This document shows positions 23,401-38,400 of a DNA stretch of 64,000 bases, in pieces (the first letter of the stretch is position 1; the number at the start of each line of letters is the position of its first letter). This stretch comes from Ctenosaura bakeri (Eukaryota > Chordata > Lepidosauria > Squamata > Iguanidae), in assembly GCA_948474755.1 (NCBI GenBank), contig CAOLHI010001251.1:62001-126000 (forward strand), read 5' to 3'. Under the pieces are notes generated by a model. It did no database searches, had not been told where the DNA came from, and worked only from the letters and a program-made list of their open reading frames with translations. Made by a program: the position numbers and the translations under genes.

Positions 23401-26400
23401 AGTTTCTTTTTGCAAAGTCTTTGTACACCTGCCTAGCTCACCCACTCCCATCTATCTCCTGGGCCTCATTCTAGCTGGAAGATTTTATCAGCATTAGCAT
23501 TAAGAGGGTAGTGAAGAAGGGCTGGACAAACAGACTTTCAGTGTCAGGTTGCATCAGTGTATCTGCAGTAAAAATGCAATAAAACTTGAGCTAAGAAGGA
23601 ATGGGATTCTGCTATAATCAACAATCCTATTGTGGCTTTGTGTGCCCTGCCTACAACAGGCAAGATAATAACCAGCAACAGCCTCCAGAATTCCTTACTC
23701 GAGTGTATGTGAACTGCAAAACAGAGCAAAAAAACAACAACAGAGATTAGCCTGCCTTCCCAGGTACCCCCAGCATAGATCTGTATGTTTGGCCACCAGT
23801 ACAGAAGTATTAAGAAAAGTAGAAGCTGGAGTCATTTTTTTAAAAAGTTCATTTTATAAGTATGTTTTTACCCGTATTGTTCTTTTTTAAATTGTAAACT
23901 GCTTTGAGTCCCAATATTGGGAGAAAAGCAGTATATAAATTATTGTTGTTGTTGTTGTTGTTGTTGTTTTATTGTTGTTGATAATGATTATAGTAATAAA
24001 TGATGACGTGGGAATTAATAATGTATGAAGCTCTTTTTTACCAGCATGGTATCAACATCACTATTTCTCTCACCTTAAGTGTAATGTTATACAGGGGACA
24101 GGGATTCATGTGGCACCTCAGGTATTGTTGGACTACAATTTTCAGTGGCCATAGGCAGACTAGCCAATGGTGAGGAATGATGGGAGTTGCAGTCCAATAA
24201 CTTTCGGAAAGTCTGATCCCCATACTTGGTTTATATCATCATTCCTTTCAGTTTCTATTCCGAAGCCTATTCTGGAGTTTCTGTTTTATTCCTTTCTAGT
24301 CTGCCCTTTGCCCCACAACTGGGGCTAACAGTAGCTCACAGCTATTTAAACAAGTATAGATAGTAAAAGAGAGATACAAACAGACAGATACCATTAGATA
24401 AATTAAATTTAAACTATCCTAAACTAATTAAAACCATTTAAAAATGTATACATTAAAAGCTTTTTCCCCTAGACTTTGGTATGTATTAGGATATATTAGG
24501 AGTTAGGATGTTAGCTTCCTTATTGTTGCTTCTTGATTAATATTGTTGCAATTCTGATCCTGTACCTTGTCCTGTGTTTTATGTCTGCTTCTGTTGTTTT
24601 ATTTTTAAATAGATTTGTCGCTGTTTAATTGGGCTTGTGTGTGTTTGGATTAGCTAATTTGGATTAGTTTAGCACTGAATCCAGTGCCTGGCTGCTTGGT
24701 CCATTCTGCTGTATTTTGGCTTAAGTTTCTGGGAAGAAAGAGCACAGGGTTTTGCCTCTTGTTATCCAAGTGTTTTAGGAACAAACTGTAAGGACTGCAT
24801 CCCTCCAAAGCTTAGGTTGTTTTGGGACAGTATTGGGTAGTTGCAGAGGAGCTGGCAGAGTTAACATTAACCCTGGACAAATTTCCTAAGCTGATGCCAG
24901 ACTTGGCATGCCTCTATACTATAGTGACTGTATATTGACTTTTCTCCAGTGAGTTCAAGGTGGTGTATGTAATTGTCCTCTATTATTTCAGTGGTTCTCA
25001 AACTTTCTGATGTGGAGGACCTGGCAATTTATTTATTTATTTATTTATTTTACAGTGTGCCAGAGACTGGCACCATATTTCTACCTGTTGGCTGCTTTTC
25101 CTTTTTTTTCCCTGGAAACTCACCAGGGACAAGCAAATAATGGTTCCGGGACCAGGACTTGTCCAGGAAGCCCCACTTTAACCAGCACTGCTCTATCTGA
25201 TCCTCATAACAACCTGGTGAAAGAAACAGAATGACTGACCTAAGATCATTTATGAAGTTCATAGCTCAGTGGGGACTAGAGATTTCATCACTCTAGCCAC
25301 TACATTTCACTGGTTTGCTAATTATTAATCATTTGATTATTATGCCATGCTCTTCAATTTACCAGAATTTTCAAAATTATTTGAAAGCCAAATGATAAAA
25401 ATGTGTTTAAAATTACGCCAGTGTTTGTCTTGCTCAACCTTGCAGAACACATCAAGTTGAAAAAGGATAGCAAGGTGGATTTGCTGGACTCTGAAGCATC
25501 TCATCTGCTCATTCTTTCATCAGAAGGAAAACTTTCTGAACACAGCTTTGCATCTGGAAATGCTAAATCAGAACCAAGGTAGGAAGCCTTTGATTACATT
25601 GGATGGCAATTATTTTTCATGTGCCAGATTATCCTGGATATGGTATGGAACAGCAGCACAGCACAGTGTTATAGAAGGTTATCTTTGGAGGCTTTAAACA
25701 GAGGCCGGATGGCCATCTGTCGGGTATGCTTTGATGGTGTATTCCTGCATATCAGGGGGCTGGACTCAATGGCCCTTGTCATCTCTTCCAACTCTATGGC
25801 TATTTCTGCACTACAGTCTTATAGTGCTATTATCCCACTTTCTACATCCTGTGGAATTCTGGAGTTTGTAGTTTACTGAGGCCAAAGAGCTCTCTGGGTG
25901 AGAATTCTAAATGCCTCTCCCTAAACTGCAAACCCCAGGATTCCACAGGATGTTGAAAGTGGAATAATAACACTAATAACAGTGTAGTGTGGAAACGGCC
26001 TTTGCGTTCTATGAGTGGGTGGGATTCTAATTATTCATTGTGTTTTCCTTCTTATTTTTAAAATGTTTTAATTACATATTTTGATTTTACCACTATTATC
26101 CTCACTGAATCGTGTTTGTCAGCAGAGGGGTATACATGTTAATAAACACACAAATGCATCACTGCAGAGTGTTACCAAGGGAAGGGATTTTCAAGTCATT
26201 CTATTTATGTCCATTATAGTCACATAAATGGGATTAGAGTGGTCTCAGCTTTAGAGGGAATTTCATGTGTCCTGCTCTTTTTCACACTATACTTTCACAC
26301 TTGTATTTGATAGAATTCCAACATTCAGTGAGACATTTAAAATTCTGGAGGGCGGACATATATCAGAATTCCATAGGATCCAGCCATAAAATGATATAAA

Positions 26401-29400
26401 AGTGCTATCATTATATAGTGTTAAAGATAATGAAAACAAACTGTGGATATGGCTACTGCACCAAATATGTCTGTACCTGGAAGGTGGTACTTGGTTCCCA
26501 GTCCTTGTTTCCATCCTCTCACATCTCTCTGCCTTCCTTTCCTTTCCTCCTGACTTCACCCTTCTACTCCCATTTCAATAGAATTACAAATCCCAATGTG
26601 GAGCAAGGATTGAAGGTAGCTCTAATCAGGGTCTCATTCCCAGGAGGGGAGGAGTGGGTCTTGTTGTAAGTGGATATTCCAAAATGTATGGTTCAGATCC
26701 TGTAACAACATGTTAAGAGAGCCAGAATGGTATAGTGGCTTGAGCATCGGACTATGATTCTGGAGACTAAGTTTTGAATCCCTGCTTAGCCATGGAAACT
26801 CACTGGGTGACCTTGGCCAACTCACACTCTCTCAATCACAACGAAATGAGTGTTACGCTGATCACCTTCCATTTTGACATACTTTTAAAAAAATATAGCA
26901 AGTACCCCCTCAAATTACTTGTATTCCACAAATTCCCAATATATTTTCTCTTCTTGACTCACTTGCCTATCTCAAGAAGTACATACAGATATGTTAACAC
27001 TTGACATCTCTTGTGTGCATTTGTTTTTTTAAAAAATAGATTACTGAAAGAATTGGGAAACAAGCGAATTGTTCAAATCGCGTGTGGTGACCATCATTCC
27101 ATGGCACTCTCAGAAGGTATTAAGCATCTTTCCTATGGTTCTTCTTTGTATATTTGGACACATGTAACCATGGGTTTTCAAGTGAAAAGTTCCAGGTAAT
27201 TTGAAAGCGATCATCTTAGAAATTAAACACTACAAAGTGTGAAGTTCAAAAAGAAAATCAGCCACAAAGACAGACAGAGCCAGGTAGAATCAAGCCAGGC
27301 ACTGGTCAGATCGAAGGACTTCTAGAGACCTTGAAGTAAGAAAAAATTAACACAGGGAGTCCCCTATAAGCTGCATCCCACAGTGGTATGCACAGTTCAT
27401 CCACATTATATGTTTATAGCACTTTAAACTGTCATGGCTCCACCTAATGAAATCCTGGCACTCGTAGTTTAATGTGGTAATTCCATCTTTGCTAGAAGGC
27501 TCTAGTTCTGTGGCTCAGAGGAATAGGCCAAAACTCTTTAGCAGAAAATTCTAAGTACCTCACCAAACAACAAATCCCATAATTTTGTAGGATGGAGTCA
27601 TAACAGCTAAAATGGTATCAAAATGTTACATATCTGTGTACTGTAAATACACTCTCTGTTTTAGGAAAATTTTGTGTCATGTAGGCATATCACATTAGGT
27701 CAAACTGCCTGGGCTTGAGAGAAGGACAAGACCACGACAATGTCATGCATAAGTGTCGTCCCAGTCCTGTCCTTCTCTTGTCCCTAGGGTGGGATGATAA
27801 CCTCCTGAGGGAAAGGGCCCAAGAGGTCAAGTATACTGAACTAGGTAGTTAATACAGGTCCTACTTTTCAGCCTGGGAACAAATCATTATGGATATTCTA
27901 TCCATAACTAGCGTGTACTTTAACTGAAGCCCCTTAATGGCCTCCTAAAAGATTTCCTATGAAAAGGAAATAGGTTTTTCCAGTTTTGCAGTCAGCTGGC
28001 CTTCCCTAATGAGACTTACACACTGAGACCAATAGGTATTACCTATACACCTGTGTATCTATGTGTATTGCATACAGCTATATTGCTTTTGTATGTCACT
28101 TTAAGGAGGAGAACTCTTTTCCTGGGGTCAAAACGAGTATGGCCAACTTGGAGTGGGAAGGAAGAGCAGTGCTATTGAGCAACCACAACTGGTGTGGCCT
28201 CTTCAAAGCATTCCCCTGGCCCAGATTGCAGCTGGATCAGCTCACAGCATGGCTTTGTCTTTGTCCGGCACTGTCTTTTCTTGGGGAAAGAACGTCTTTG
28301 GCCAGCTGGGCCTTGGAGACACAGAAGGTGAGAAAAAATGCTATAAATATGATGGAATATGTATCTGAGAACACGTGTTCCTTCCTTGGAAACATATCCT
28401 ACAGTGCCTGATTGGCAGTCTCCCATCCAAGAACTAACCAGAGCTGACCCTGTTTAACTTCCAAGATCAGGAGGGATCTGGTGTCTTTAGATTCTAAAGG
28501 TACCAGATCCCATCTGATCTCAGCAGGCTCAACCCTGGTCAGTACTTGGATGGGAGACCACCAATGAATACCAGGTGCTGAAGGCTAAATTTCAGAGGCA
28601 GGAGGTAGCAAAACCACCTCTGAGTATTCTTTGCCTAAGTAAACCATATGAAATTCATGGGGTTGCCATAAGTTGGCAGGCAACTTGAAGGCACATAAAC
28701 ACACATACACACAGAGAGAGACAAAGGTGCACACGTCTAGTGAGCAATTACCTGCTGAAAAGGAGAGGCAACCATAGATTTGGTTCTTCAGCTTTTCCCA
28801 CCAGGGGGAACACTTTGACCATTTTACCACCGAATGTTCAACCAAGCTATTCAGATCTCTAAAGAACACTGTAAATCCATTCACCTTCACTTTGGGTTAT
28901 TAAAAAATAATGCAATATCCAGTTACTCTTTCTATGTATAATAAAAACTAAAAATTTTACAGAAAATCCTAATTATGACTATAAAGGTAAATAAAATCAT
29001 TTCCAAGTATAGTGATGAGTTATTTTACTTCCTGTTTTTCTTTTTAAAGAGATACTGGCACTCTCTCAGGATGGTTCCATTTAACATTTCATTCCTCTTT
29101 CAGACAGATACTCCCCTGTACATGTAGAGGCCTTGGAGGATAAGAAGATAGTGTTCATTTCGTGTGGTGGAGAACATACTGCAGTTCTTTCAGAGGTTTG
29201 CCTGCATGTTAATGTTGTTGCTTTAGTCAGCTTAGTAGCCTTAAAATTTCAATTGCAACACACACACCCTTTCAGAACTTCTGTCAGTTTTTAAAGTAAT
29301 TTGTTTCACAGACTGTCAGAGTATAGAATTTGAGAACTTGGAAGAGTTACTTTCTTGGACTACAGCTCCACAAATTCACCACTCAGCATGCTCATTGGCC

Positions 29401-32400
29401 ATCATGCAAGAAGTATATTCTGTGGGATGATTACATGTTGGATGCGATCACTTCCACTGGTTTCTTATGTTTCCTGACTCTCAGGTGACAGCAAAGTTTA
29501 CAAGACAGAAACCATGTGGTGTCTGTGTTTCTCACCACCTTTTTCCCGTGAATGTCTGGAAACAAACAATGCACGGGTTAGGGTTAGGGTTACCATGATA
29601 CCTACACTTCACATCATTGGTTAGGAGGTGCTGTTTGATGCTGCTGCATCAAGTCTTGTGTTCTCCTGGAAGGAAGAAAAGGGACTATCCATATTATAAA
29701 AGGAAACCTGGTAACAAATGAAATCACACCAATTCTGAACAAACTTTCCAGAAAATTGATGTATGATTCATAGAATCATAGAATAATCAAAGCAACATTT
29801 TCATAGAATCGTAGAAATGTAGAATTGGAAGAGACCACAGGGGCCATCCAGTCCAACCCCCTGCCATGCAGGAACACCCTCAAAGCACCCCCGACAGATG
29901 GCCATCCAGCCTCTGCTTAAAAACCTCCAAAGAAGGAGACTCTGCTACTCTCTGAGGCAGCATATTCCACTGCCGGACACCCCTGACCGTCAGGAAGTTC
30001 CTCCTGACGTTCAGGTGGAATCTTCTTTCCTGCAGGTTGAATCCATTGCTCCTTGTCCTGGTCTCTGGAGCAATAGAAAACAAGCCCACTCCCTCCTCTA
30101 ATACATGAGCATACATGGGTAGATCAGTACTATGTCATAAGCTATGCACATATGTAAAAGCCCTCATAATTCTTTGCAGAAAATAGGCAAATCAAGAGGA
30201 ATGCATTTACAAACAGTCTGATGGTGCAAAAAATACAAACAAATGGAAGGAGCAAACTGAATAAGGCACAGAGAATACCACAGTATCAGCTACTGCAAAT
30301 TATCCATGTATAGTTTGATATTCTAAAAGTGCAAACACAATACAATTTTACTGTTGAACAATAGACTGTGAAAAGAAAATGCAACATTCACAGTCTGGTA
30401 TGGAAATGAACAGAATGAACTGAGCTGCCACAGTGTTGGGTTTTTCTCAGTGAATTAGCAGCAGTGGTTTGTGCTGAAAAATGACATGTATTTTGTTTTC
30501 TCCACTAAGGATGGACTGGTCTGCACCTTTGGAGCTGGTAGCCATGGACAGCTTGGCCACAACTCCACACACAATGAGGTGTTTCCACGTCTGGTGGCAG
30601 AGCTATTTGGGGCTCGAGTGTCTCAGATAGCTTGTGGAAGGTAAGGAATGTCTAGTTCAAGGGAGAGCAGGGAGCGGTTTTCCCCCAGGGACTTCCCATG
30701 AGCCACACACTCCCACACAGCAACCCCCAATACCTCCCTTTCCCCTGTAATCCCCCTCAAAATGGGAACCAAAAGTGACATTCCTCCTGTCATTATGAGA
30801 GGGGTTGCAGAGGAAAACAAACATTTGGAGGGAGCATTGGTTCTGGGATGGGATAGATATGTTTTCATGCACTGGGAGAACTTCTCTGTGGATTTGGGGA
30901 TAAAAATTACCTGAATATCACACTGAATTTTTTCTAAAAATGTATGGTGGTTGGCAGACTTTGAGGGCTTGGTGAGGATCCAGGGCTCCATTGTACTCTA
31001 GATCTTATGGTGTTAAAAGACAGCTTCCATCAAGTGAGACCAGAAACATTGTTCTTGTCTTGATATGTTTCATCCATGGATAACAGAGACTACAATAAGC
31101 AAGAGAACCCATTATAAACTACTGAGATATGGACAGAACTTAGAAACATTACTCTTTTCAGACTGCAACTCCCAGAATCCACTGTAGTTCAAAAATGGAA
31201 CCTTCCAAAGCTCTGGATATGGATGTCCTGCATGGGCAGGATTTCTTAGTCATCCTATCCTGTCCTTGATGTAGTTTACAAACAAGTAGCCATGTGTCTT
31301 GCAGCATAGAAAAAGAGTAAGGAAGGGGAAGAAAAAAAATAAGAAGTGTGAGAGCAGCTTTAAGACTAACTGGTTGATATTTTTTTGCATGAGTTTTTAT
31401 GGATATAAACCCACTTCTTTGGATGCTTGATGTGTTTCCTAGCCATCCATACTTTGTCTAGGGCCATTTCCACACTAGCCTGTTATAGCGCTATGATTCC
31501 ACTTTCAACATCCTATGGAATCCTGGGGCTTGCAGTTTTGGGAGGGGCCAGCCAGTTCAAGGTAAGTAGCAAGTAGTGGGGAAAAGCAAGAATTGGGAAA
31601 TGGATTGCATCTTGTTACAAGCAACTGTATTAATAAGAAAATAGGCAGGCAGATTAAAAAAAAACCTAGAGGGTGGGGGAGCATTGCTAAAACATTTAGC
31701 AAAATTATTCTAAGGAGCACCATAGCACAATTAGTTCTACTTTAAATGCTACCAGTATTTGCGGCAGAAAAGACTTAATGGGACAGAATTCCAAAATTTG
31801 CAATGGCCCAAATCAGGAATTGATACTGATCCAATATTTCTGTTTCATATCACTGAGGAAACAACCAAATGTTTCAGAAAACCGTTTTACCTTTGTAGTA
31901 AAAACTGGTTTTTTGGTTTAAGTTTGGGAGCACCTGATGAGTCAACAGGCTCTCCACATATAATTATCTTTAATTCTGCTAACAGATGGCACACGCTTGT
32001 CTACATCCCAAATCTGGGAGCAGTCTATTCTTTTGGATCTGGAGCTGAAGGACAGCTTGGAACGATGGAGGAATGTGACCGACTTGTACCTCTTCCCCTT
32101 GATTTGACTGTGAATGGCCAAAAAATTATCCAAGGTAAATCATGTGTATTATAGGTACAAGTATAGTTGTGTTGTACAGGTAGAAAGCGCATTGTTAATC
32201 TAAGAACCATCTGTAACTTACTGTTGATGGTTCAAATTAAATACATGTACACCAACTTGTATAGAGGGAAGGGGAGCAGGAAAGAAGTGGACAGGAGGGG
32301 AAAACAGCTGCAGCAAGGAGACAGAACTGGACTGACAATTCTGTAATTGTACCTTTGTCTTATATTTATTGTTATAATTCAAGGGAACATTTCTGGTTTT

Positions 32401-35400
32401 TTAGCAAAAAGTGTTATAAAGATATATTTCTTTACAGGGCAGCATTGTTCATATAACTTTTTCTGATGAATGGTTTTCCTGCTGTATGTAGCATTGCCAA
32501 ATTAAGTTTTACATGTAATAGGATGGTCACATTCTTTTCTGTCTGTTGCAGGAAAGAATATCTCAGAGGAAATGGTTAAAGTCATTGCTGGAGAGAACCA
32601 AAGCATTGTGCTTCTGTTAAAAGAAGAGGTAGGCAAAATTTGGAAGCAGGCAAAAAATAAATAAAAAATCTCAGAAGTGTATCCATGATTCCAAATGTCT
32701 TGTTGCCTATCTTCGCAATCAGTAAACTGGTATCTTATCCCTTGTATAAGGGCTGGGGAACATGTTGTTTCCAGATGTTGCTAAACTGCAAGTTCCATCA
32801 TCCCTCACCATGGGTTGTGCTGACTAGTGCTGTTGGGGGTTGCAATCCATCAACACTGGGGGCATGCCTTCCCCAGCCTTGCTTTATATGATAGCTTTTG
32901 TTTTGGAAGAAAATGTTTTTTCAATGTGTGTGTGAAGTTTCTTGACTATTTTTGCAACTGAGAGGTTCTCAGTGTGACACCAGAGAACTGCCTAGTCTCA
33001 GAAATAAGACTTCTCACATATTGATGAAAAACATGGAGACGAGAACTAAATATTCCAGAATCTGGGAGTTGTGATCCAAAAAAATAAAAGTTGCTTGTCA
33101 CTATTTGCTCAATATTTGCTTGTCACTATTCACAGAGTAAGAAATATCCATGCACTGTTCATGATGATTGTCCAATCACCATATTGCACACAGCAATCTC
33201 CATATCATCAGATGACCAATCGGAGAAAAGAATTACATTCAGAAAATGTACCTATATCCTAGTGTAGGAAAATCCAGTTTTCTTTCAGCAACAGTACAGT
33301 TTTGAGGGAAAGGAACTGCGTTTATTGAACAAAATCCTGGTTTTCTGGAAAGGCCTAAACACTGTCTTGTTGTCTTGTTTATAAGCCAATTTGTTTCTTT
33401 ATGGAGTCACAACAGCATAATTTCTACATTATTCTGGTCACATTGACCATATATTATTTGACATATCCACTCCTATCTTTTCCTGCGTCCCTGCTTTGAT
33501 CACAAGTCATCAGAAGAAAACATTTTTACTCAGCCTCTGAAGTCATAATGTCATTTTTGTCCTATTTTCTACAGCAAAAATATGCAAATTTAAATCGAAC
33601 ACTTGCCAGAGTAGAGGAGGAAAAGGTTGAAAAGTGGATTTCTAATTCGGATCCTAAATACTGGCCGAAAATACAACAGTAAGTCTCGTTGGATTTGTAC
33701 AGCTGCTGCAGACGTGAGGTTTTAAATAAACTAGTTCTGAGCGAGCCCCTGTCACAGTTTAGTCTTTGTGGGATAACATTCCTAGTTCCAAATTAAAGAG
33801 AATTATACAATATCTATGTGGAATATGATGTTAGAAAGTCATTGGTGAAGAATGCTGTAAGTTACATTACTGCAACATCTAGAGGGTAACACTGTTCCCA
33901 ACCCTGGTTTAAATGGATTTCTGGTGATAGCTTTTGCAGTGGAAGATGTCTCAGGAATTCCTGGGCTCAAACTACAAATGTCATGTTCCCAGGCCATGTG
34001 AGTTACTATGGTTCTGCGTAATCAGGACGGAAAGTGCTCTAAAGCAGTATAATGGGATAAGCCTTTTTGTGTCAGCCACTGAAATGGAGGGAGAAATATG
34101 AGGCAAGACTAGCTAAACAAGTCAAGCATAGTTAAAGTTCTAGCCCCTCTTCCATGCTTTGTCAACACAGCAGTGCTTTCTATTCGAGGTACTACCAGGC
34201 CTATTTCCCAGATCAAGCAAGTTATCTCACGGGCTCTGAGTTGGAAATCTCAGCTTGGATATGGCTGTCCAGGATGTAAAATAGGTAGCAGAGAGGGAAG
34301 AGGCTGCCAATCTACTGCCTATTTTCTCCACTGCCTCTTTCCCCTTCACTTACCATTATGGAATGCTCAGTGACATATGATGCTCAGTATGGGGAGGGAG
34401 CTCTCCTTGAGAAGCGGAGACTCACAGAGAAGCTGAAATCAATCAAATGAACTCAGAGCAGAAGCATTTTGTCAGTTGCTAGAACTGATGAATTCCAAAA
34501 GCAAAGACCATTTTGTCCTTTTTCATCAAACAGGGGAATAAAGTTGATCTTCTCATCTTCAGCTTGCATCAATGGAAGCTTTCAAAAGAAAAGGTAAATT
34601 ACGTTCATTTAAAGATCCACTGATTCTGTAAGTATTCTGTCAACTAGGGCTGAGATACTAAGCATAGAGGAAGTTTGGTGGGTTTTTATCTTTCAACAGT
34701 TAGCAAGGATGATTGGACAAAAGAACTCTGCAGATTACTTGTTAACATCAGGTACTCTTTGCAGGCAAATATAGCTTACAACGTGTTCATAATCTGTAAG
34801 GTTTCACAGACAAGGGAAGAGGTTGTGATTGCAACTGGTTCTTGTTTTTTTCTGGTAGAGAGAAACATTGCAGTATGTCCTGGAAAGTTGCCAATGTGGA
34901 TATGCCAGCAGTGTTTCTTTTCTGTGAGAAGATTGCTGCTCAGCCTAAGATCTTCACAGAGGTAAGACTCAATGCTGAAATCTCATATGTCATGTAGGGT
35001 AGATGGGAGCCCTGCCAGATTTTTGTCCTACAGGAAAAGCAGAATAACTTCCTTATAAGGAACATCCAAGGAAGCCCATTACAGCCCAAATTCCTATTAC
35101 AGTGTAGGAATGTAGGAGAACATTTGGTTTGTTCTAGGCCACTTCTTCTTAGGCATTTTCCCCCTGTTGATTATTTGAAGATCACTTGAATCACTAGAAT
35201 CTCTAGAGGAATCACTAGAAGATCACAAGAAACTTGATGGACTACTAAATAAACTGTTCTTTGTTCTGCAAACCATGGAACAAATCTGCACAGGGAACAC
35301 TGTTAAAACAAGAGCCTTATTATGCAGATTACTTGCATACTTCAGACTTCCTAGACTTTCTAGGGTAAAAAAATAGACTGAAAGCATGGTATTCTCCAAA

Positions 35401-38400
35401 CCATGGGTTCCAAGCCAAGGTCTTGTTAGCCTCTTCGATATTCCAACTCTGGCCAAAATGGCTTCATCAGGAAAAAAATAAAACAAAACAAGTTCAGCAG
35501 ATTTTCTTGACTGTTCTTGGATCAAACCAATGCCGCTTGCAGAACTTCATTTGTCCACGTGCCACAAGTCAATAGAGCCTCCTCTGGTCCAGACTGCCTG
35601 TTCGGCTTAGTGATCAGGAGCCTGCGTGCATGTGTGTGCATGCATCTCTTCTCGAATTTGCCCCAGAAATCTACAAGAATGGCCACATGTGATTTAATGT
35701 GGAAAGTATCCACTGAAGCTAGAACATTTGAAGGAAAAAAAACACCTTACTGATGTCTGTAAAAGTGCTACTTGTGGCTATCAGATCTATCCCAGAGCTC
35801 TCTGCTCACACTCCAGAATCATAGAATCATAGAGCTGGAAAGGGCCCTATGAGCCTTCAGTTCAACCCCCTGCTCAATGCAGGATCTTCAGCTGAAGCAC
35901 CCCCAGCAGGTAGCTGTCCAGCCTCCTGCTGAAGACATCCAAAGAAGGAGAACCTATCATCTCTCTATGCAATTGGTTCCATGCTTTTCCTGGCCATGAT
36001 TCCTGTGGAAAGTTTAGTAGGCTATATTGTTCCACTTATTTGATGCCAGAAGGGTCTAGCAGCCTTTGAAAGGAAAGTAATGGTGATAGAGTAGTGATGC
36101 TCCTGACCACTGACAGCATGGCACTCTATTCAGGTAGTCCATGGCCATTTCCGCACTAGACTGTTATAGCGCTATTATTCCACTTTCAACATCCTATGGA
36201 ATCCTGGGGTTTGCAGTTTAGGGCAGGGCCTCAAAGGCTATTGAAAATGGAATAATAACACTGTAACAGTCTAGTGCGGAAATGGCTCATGTGAGGAACA
36301 CGTAGAAACAAGCAACACAGGGAAAAATGGTAGTTTCCATATGACATTCCTGGCAGCTACTTGGCACATCAGCCAACAGCAGTCATGGACTCCAGGCTAA
36401 ACGTAGTCCTGCCAGTCAGTCAGGCTGCTCAGACCTCTTCAGCTTCTCAGTCAACCTAAGCGATGTCATGTCTGCATATTAGCTAAGGAAGGAGAAAAGC
36501 CACTGGTATAAAAAGAGAGACTTCAGAACTATAGAGGTGTCACAGAGGTGAGACCAAAGTGGGAAAGCTTTGTCCAAAACCTGAAAAGAGAAAAGGCTGA
36601 TAGCCTTCATAGTCAGGCCAGGGAGATGGATGGATTCATTTAAAAGGGTGGGGGGAAAGGAGCAGTAATGTAACTGTGGTAATTTAAAATGACCATATAA
36701 ATGTACCATGGCATTAAAAGCCAAAAAGGAAAAAAAATCTAAGAATACTTTATTTGTCTTTTGAGTAGACCAGACAAGTAAAGCTAAAACGTCAGAGCTG
36801 AGTAGTATGTGGAAATTTGGGGCCACTAGAATTCAGAGCCAAGGAACAGAACAAGTCAGAATACGCCACAGCCAAAAGGAGTGATGATAACAGACTGAAT
36901 AGGAAGCTTTTGGAACCCTTCTTGTGGAGGAGAGCCAGCCTGCAGGAGCAGAGTCACTCCAATGCCTGGGGCACTTTCACATTAGCCAATTATAATACAA
37001 TGATTCCACTTTAACTGCAGTGGCTTCATCCTGAGGAATTTTTGGATTTGCAGTTTGAGGATGGGATGTTTAAAATTCTTAGCCAGAGGATTCTAAATAT
37101 CTTACCAAGCTTATAAGCTCCAGGATTCCATTGGATGTGGATGTGGCAATTAAAATGGAACCATAGTGCTATAATTGTGTAGTGTAAAGGTCCCTTAGTT
37201 GTTATTGTCAAGATCAAGAGATGCTTCTAAAGTGTTCAGGCCAGTGGGTGTGCAGAAGCAGGTTTTTTTTTTTTAATGTGCTGTGTGTTTGCTGCATATT
37301 TATTTTTACTGTGTCTTTCAAATTATTTTATGCTGTTGTAAATTATGGCTATTTCAACATGATACTAGTTTAATTGTTTTTTTAACTTTGGTATTATCAG
37401 TTTTTTAAAATTGTGTCTGTTTTTTTAATTTTGTTGTAAGCCACCTTGGGTGGCTTAAACAAGTGGCAACACCACTTTTGTTAACACCACTCGAACAACT
37501 CAAAAAGTGGCAACACCACTTTTGTTGTAAGCCACCTTATTCATTATTAAATAAATAATAAATTAAATGAATAAACAGAGTAGGAATAGAATCTGAAAAA
37601 TGGAGATTTGTGTCACAATTTTTAGACTTAACAGGTTTACTGCAGCATAAACTTCTGTGGAATAGAGTTCATTACATCAGATGCATAAATTGTTACCATC
37701 TTCCCTGGCCAGATTGTGTGTGTATAGCATGAAACACCCAGTCCAAATAGCCACTGAATCTAAAAAGGTACAATCAGTGATAACATTATGTGACTTAATA
37801 AGCATCATGACACAAACATCCCAGCTTTTCTTTGTAATTAACACCAGTGGGCACCTCCAGACTGATGGACATCCTGAGTTTTTGTCTTGCTCTTTCCAAT
37901 CTTATACTGGGTTAAAATAAACTGACCTGGAGAACTGGTATAAAAACTCTCTTACCCTGTCGAGAACTGACAGAAGATATCCTAGAATAAACAAAACATG
38001 GATCACCACAATAAAACTGGAAAGAACAGGAATAAAATCTGGGATTTTCTGATCTTTTTAATCACTCTTGAGTATGAATATGCTGAATGGGACAGGAAAC
38101 CATTACCTTGATATGGACTTAAAAGAGTTAGTGGTTTCTGAATATTTGCTTTTCTGATGTCCAATTTCTGGTGGAACCTTTAGCATGAGAGGCTCCTGGG
38201 GAAAATAAAACTGAGTAGTTTCTGTCACTTTATTAAACTGAATGTACTGCTGTAGAGTAAGCATTTTATTGCTGTTTATTGCTGTTGCATTTTTCTTTTA
38301 TCTTGTTCAAGGTTTTAAATGTCCTTCAGAAGCTTCTGAAGTCTCTCTCTTCTGTTCCTGCCTCCCCTGAAGCACTCAGAGTCTTCCTCATTGTACCTGT

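Larger units (their letters stand above)
34962..38311. other. HERC-B intron 11
   Basis: Holds the CR1-like and MITE copies listed here and an L2-like 3' end; no other gene seen. Confidence 0.6.

Noticed and set aside
29578..29592. Telomere or chromosome-fusion relic
   Set aside because: Only two and a half TTAGGG units; too short to mean more than chance.
34675..34755. Candidate exon with SKDDWTKEL and a GT donor
   Set aside because: Looked like the KDW block of HERC5, but no acceptor joins exon 10 in phase. The exon at 34859-34961 fits phase, splice sites and HERC3/5 alignment.
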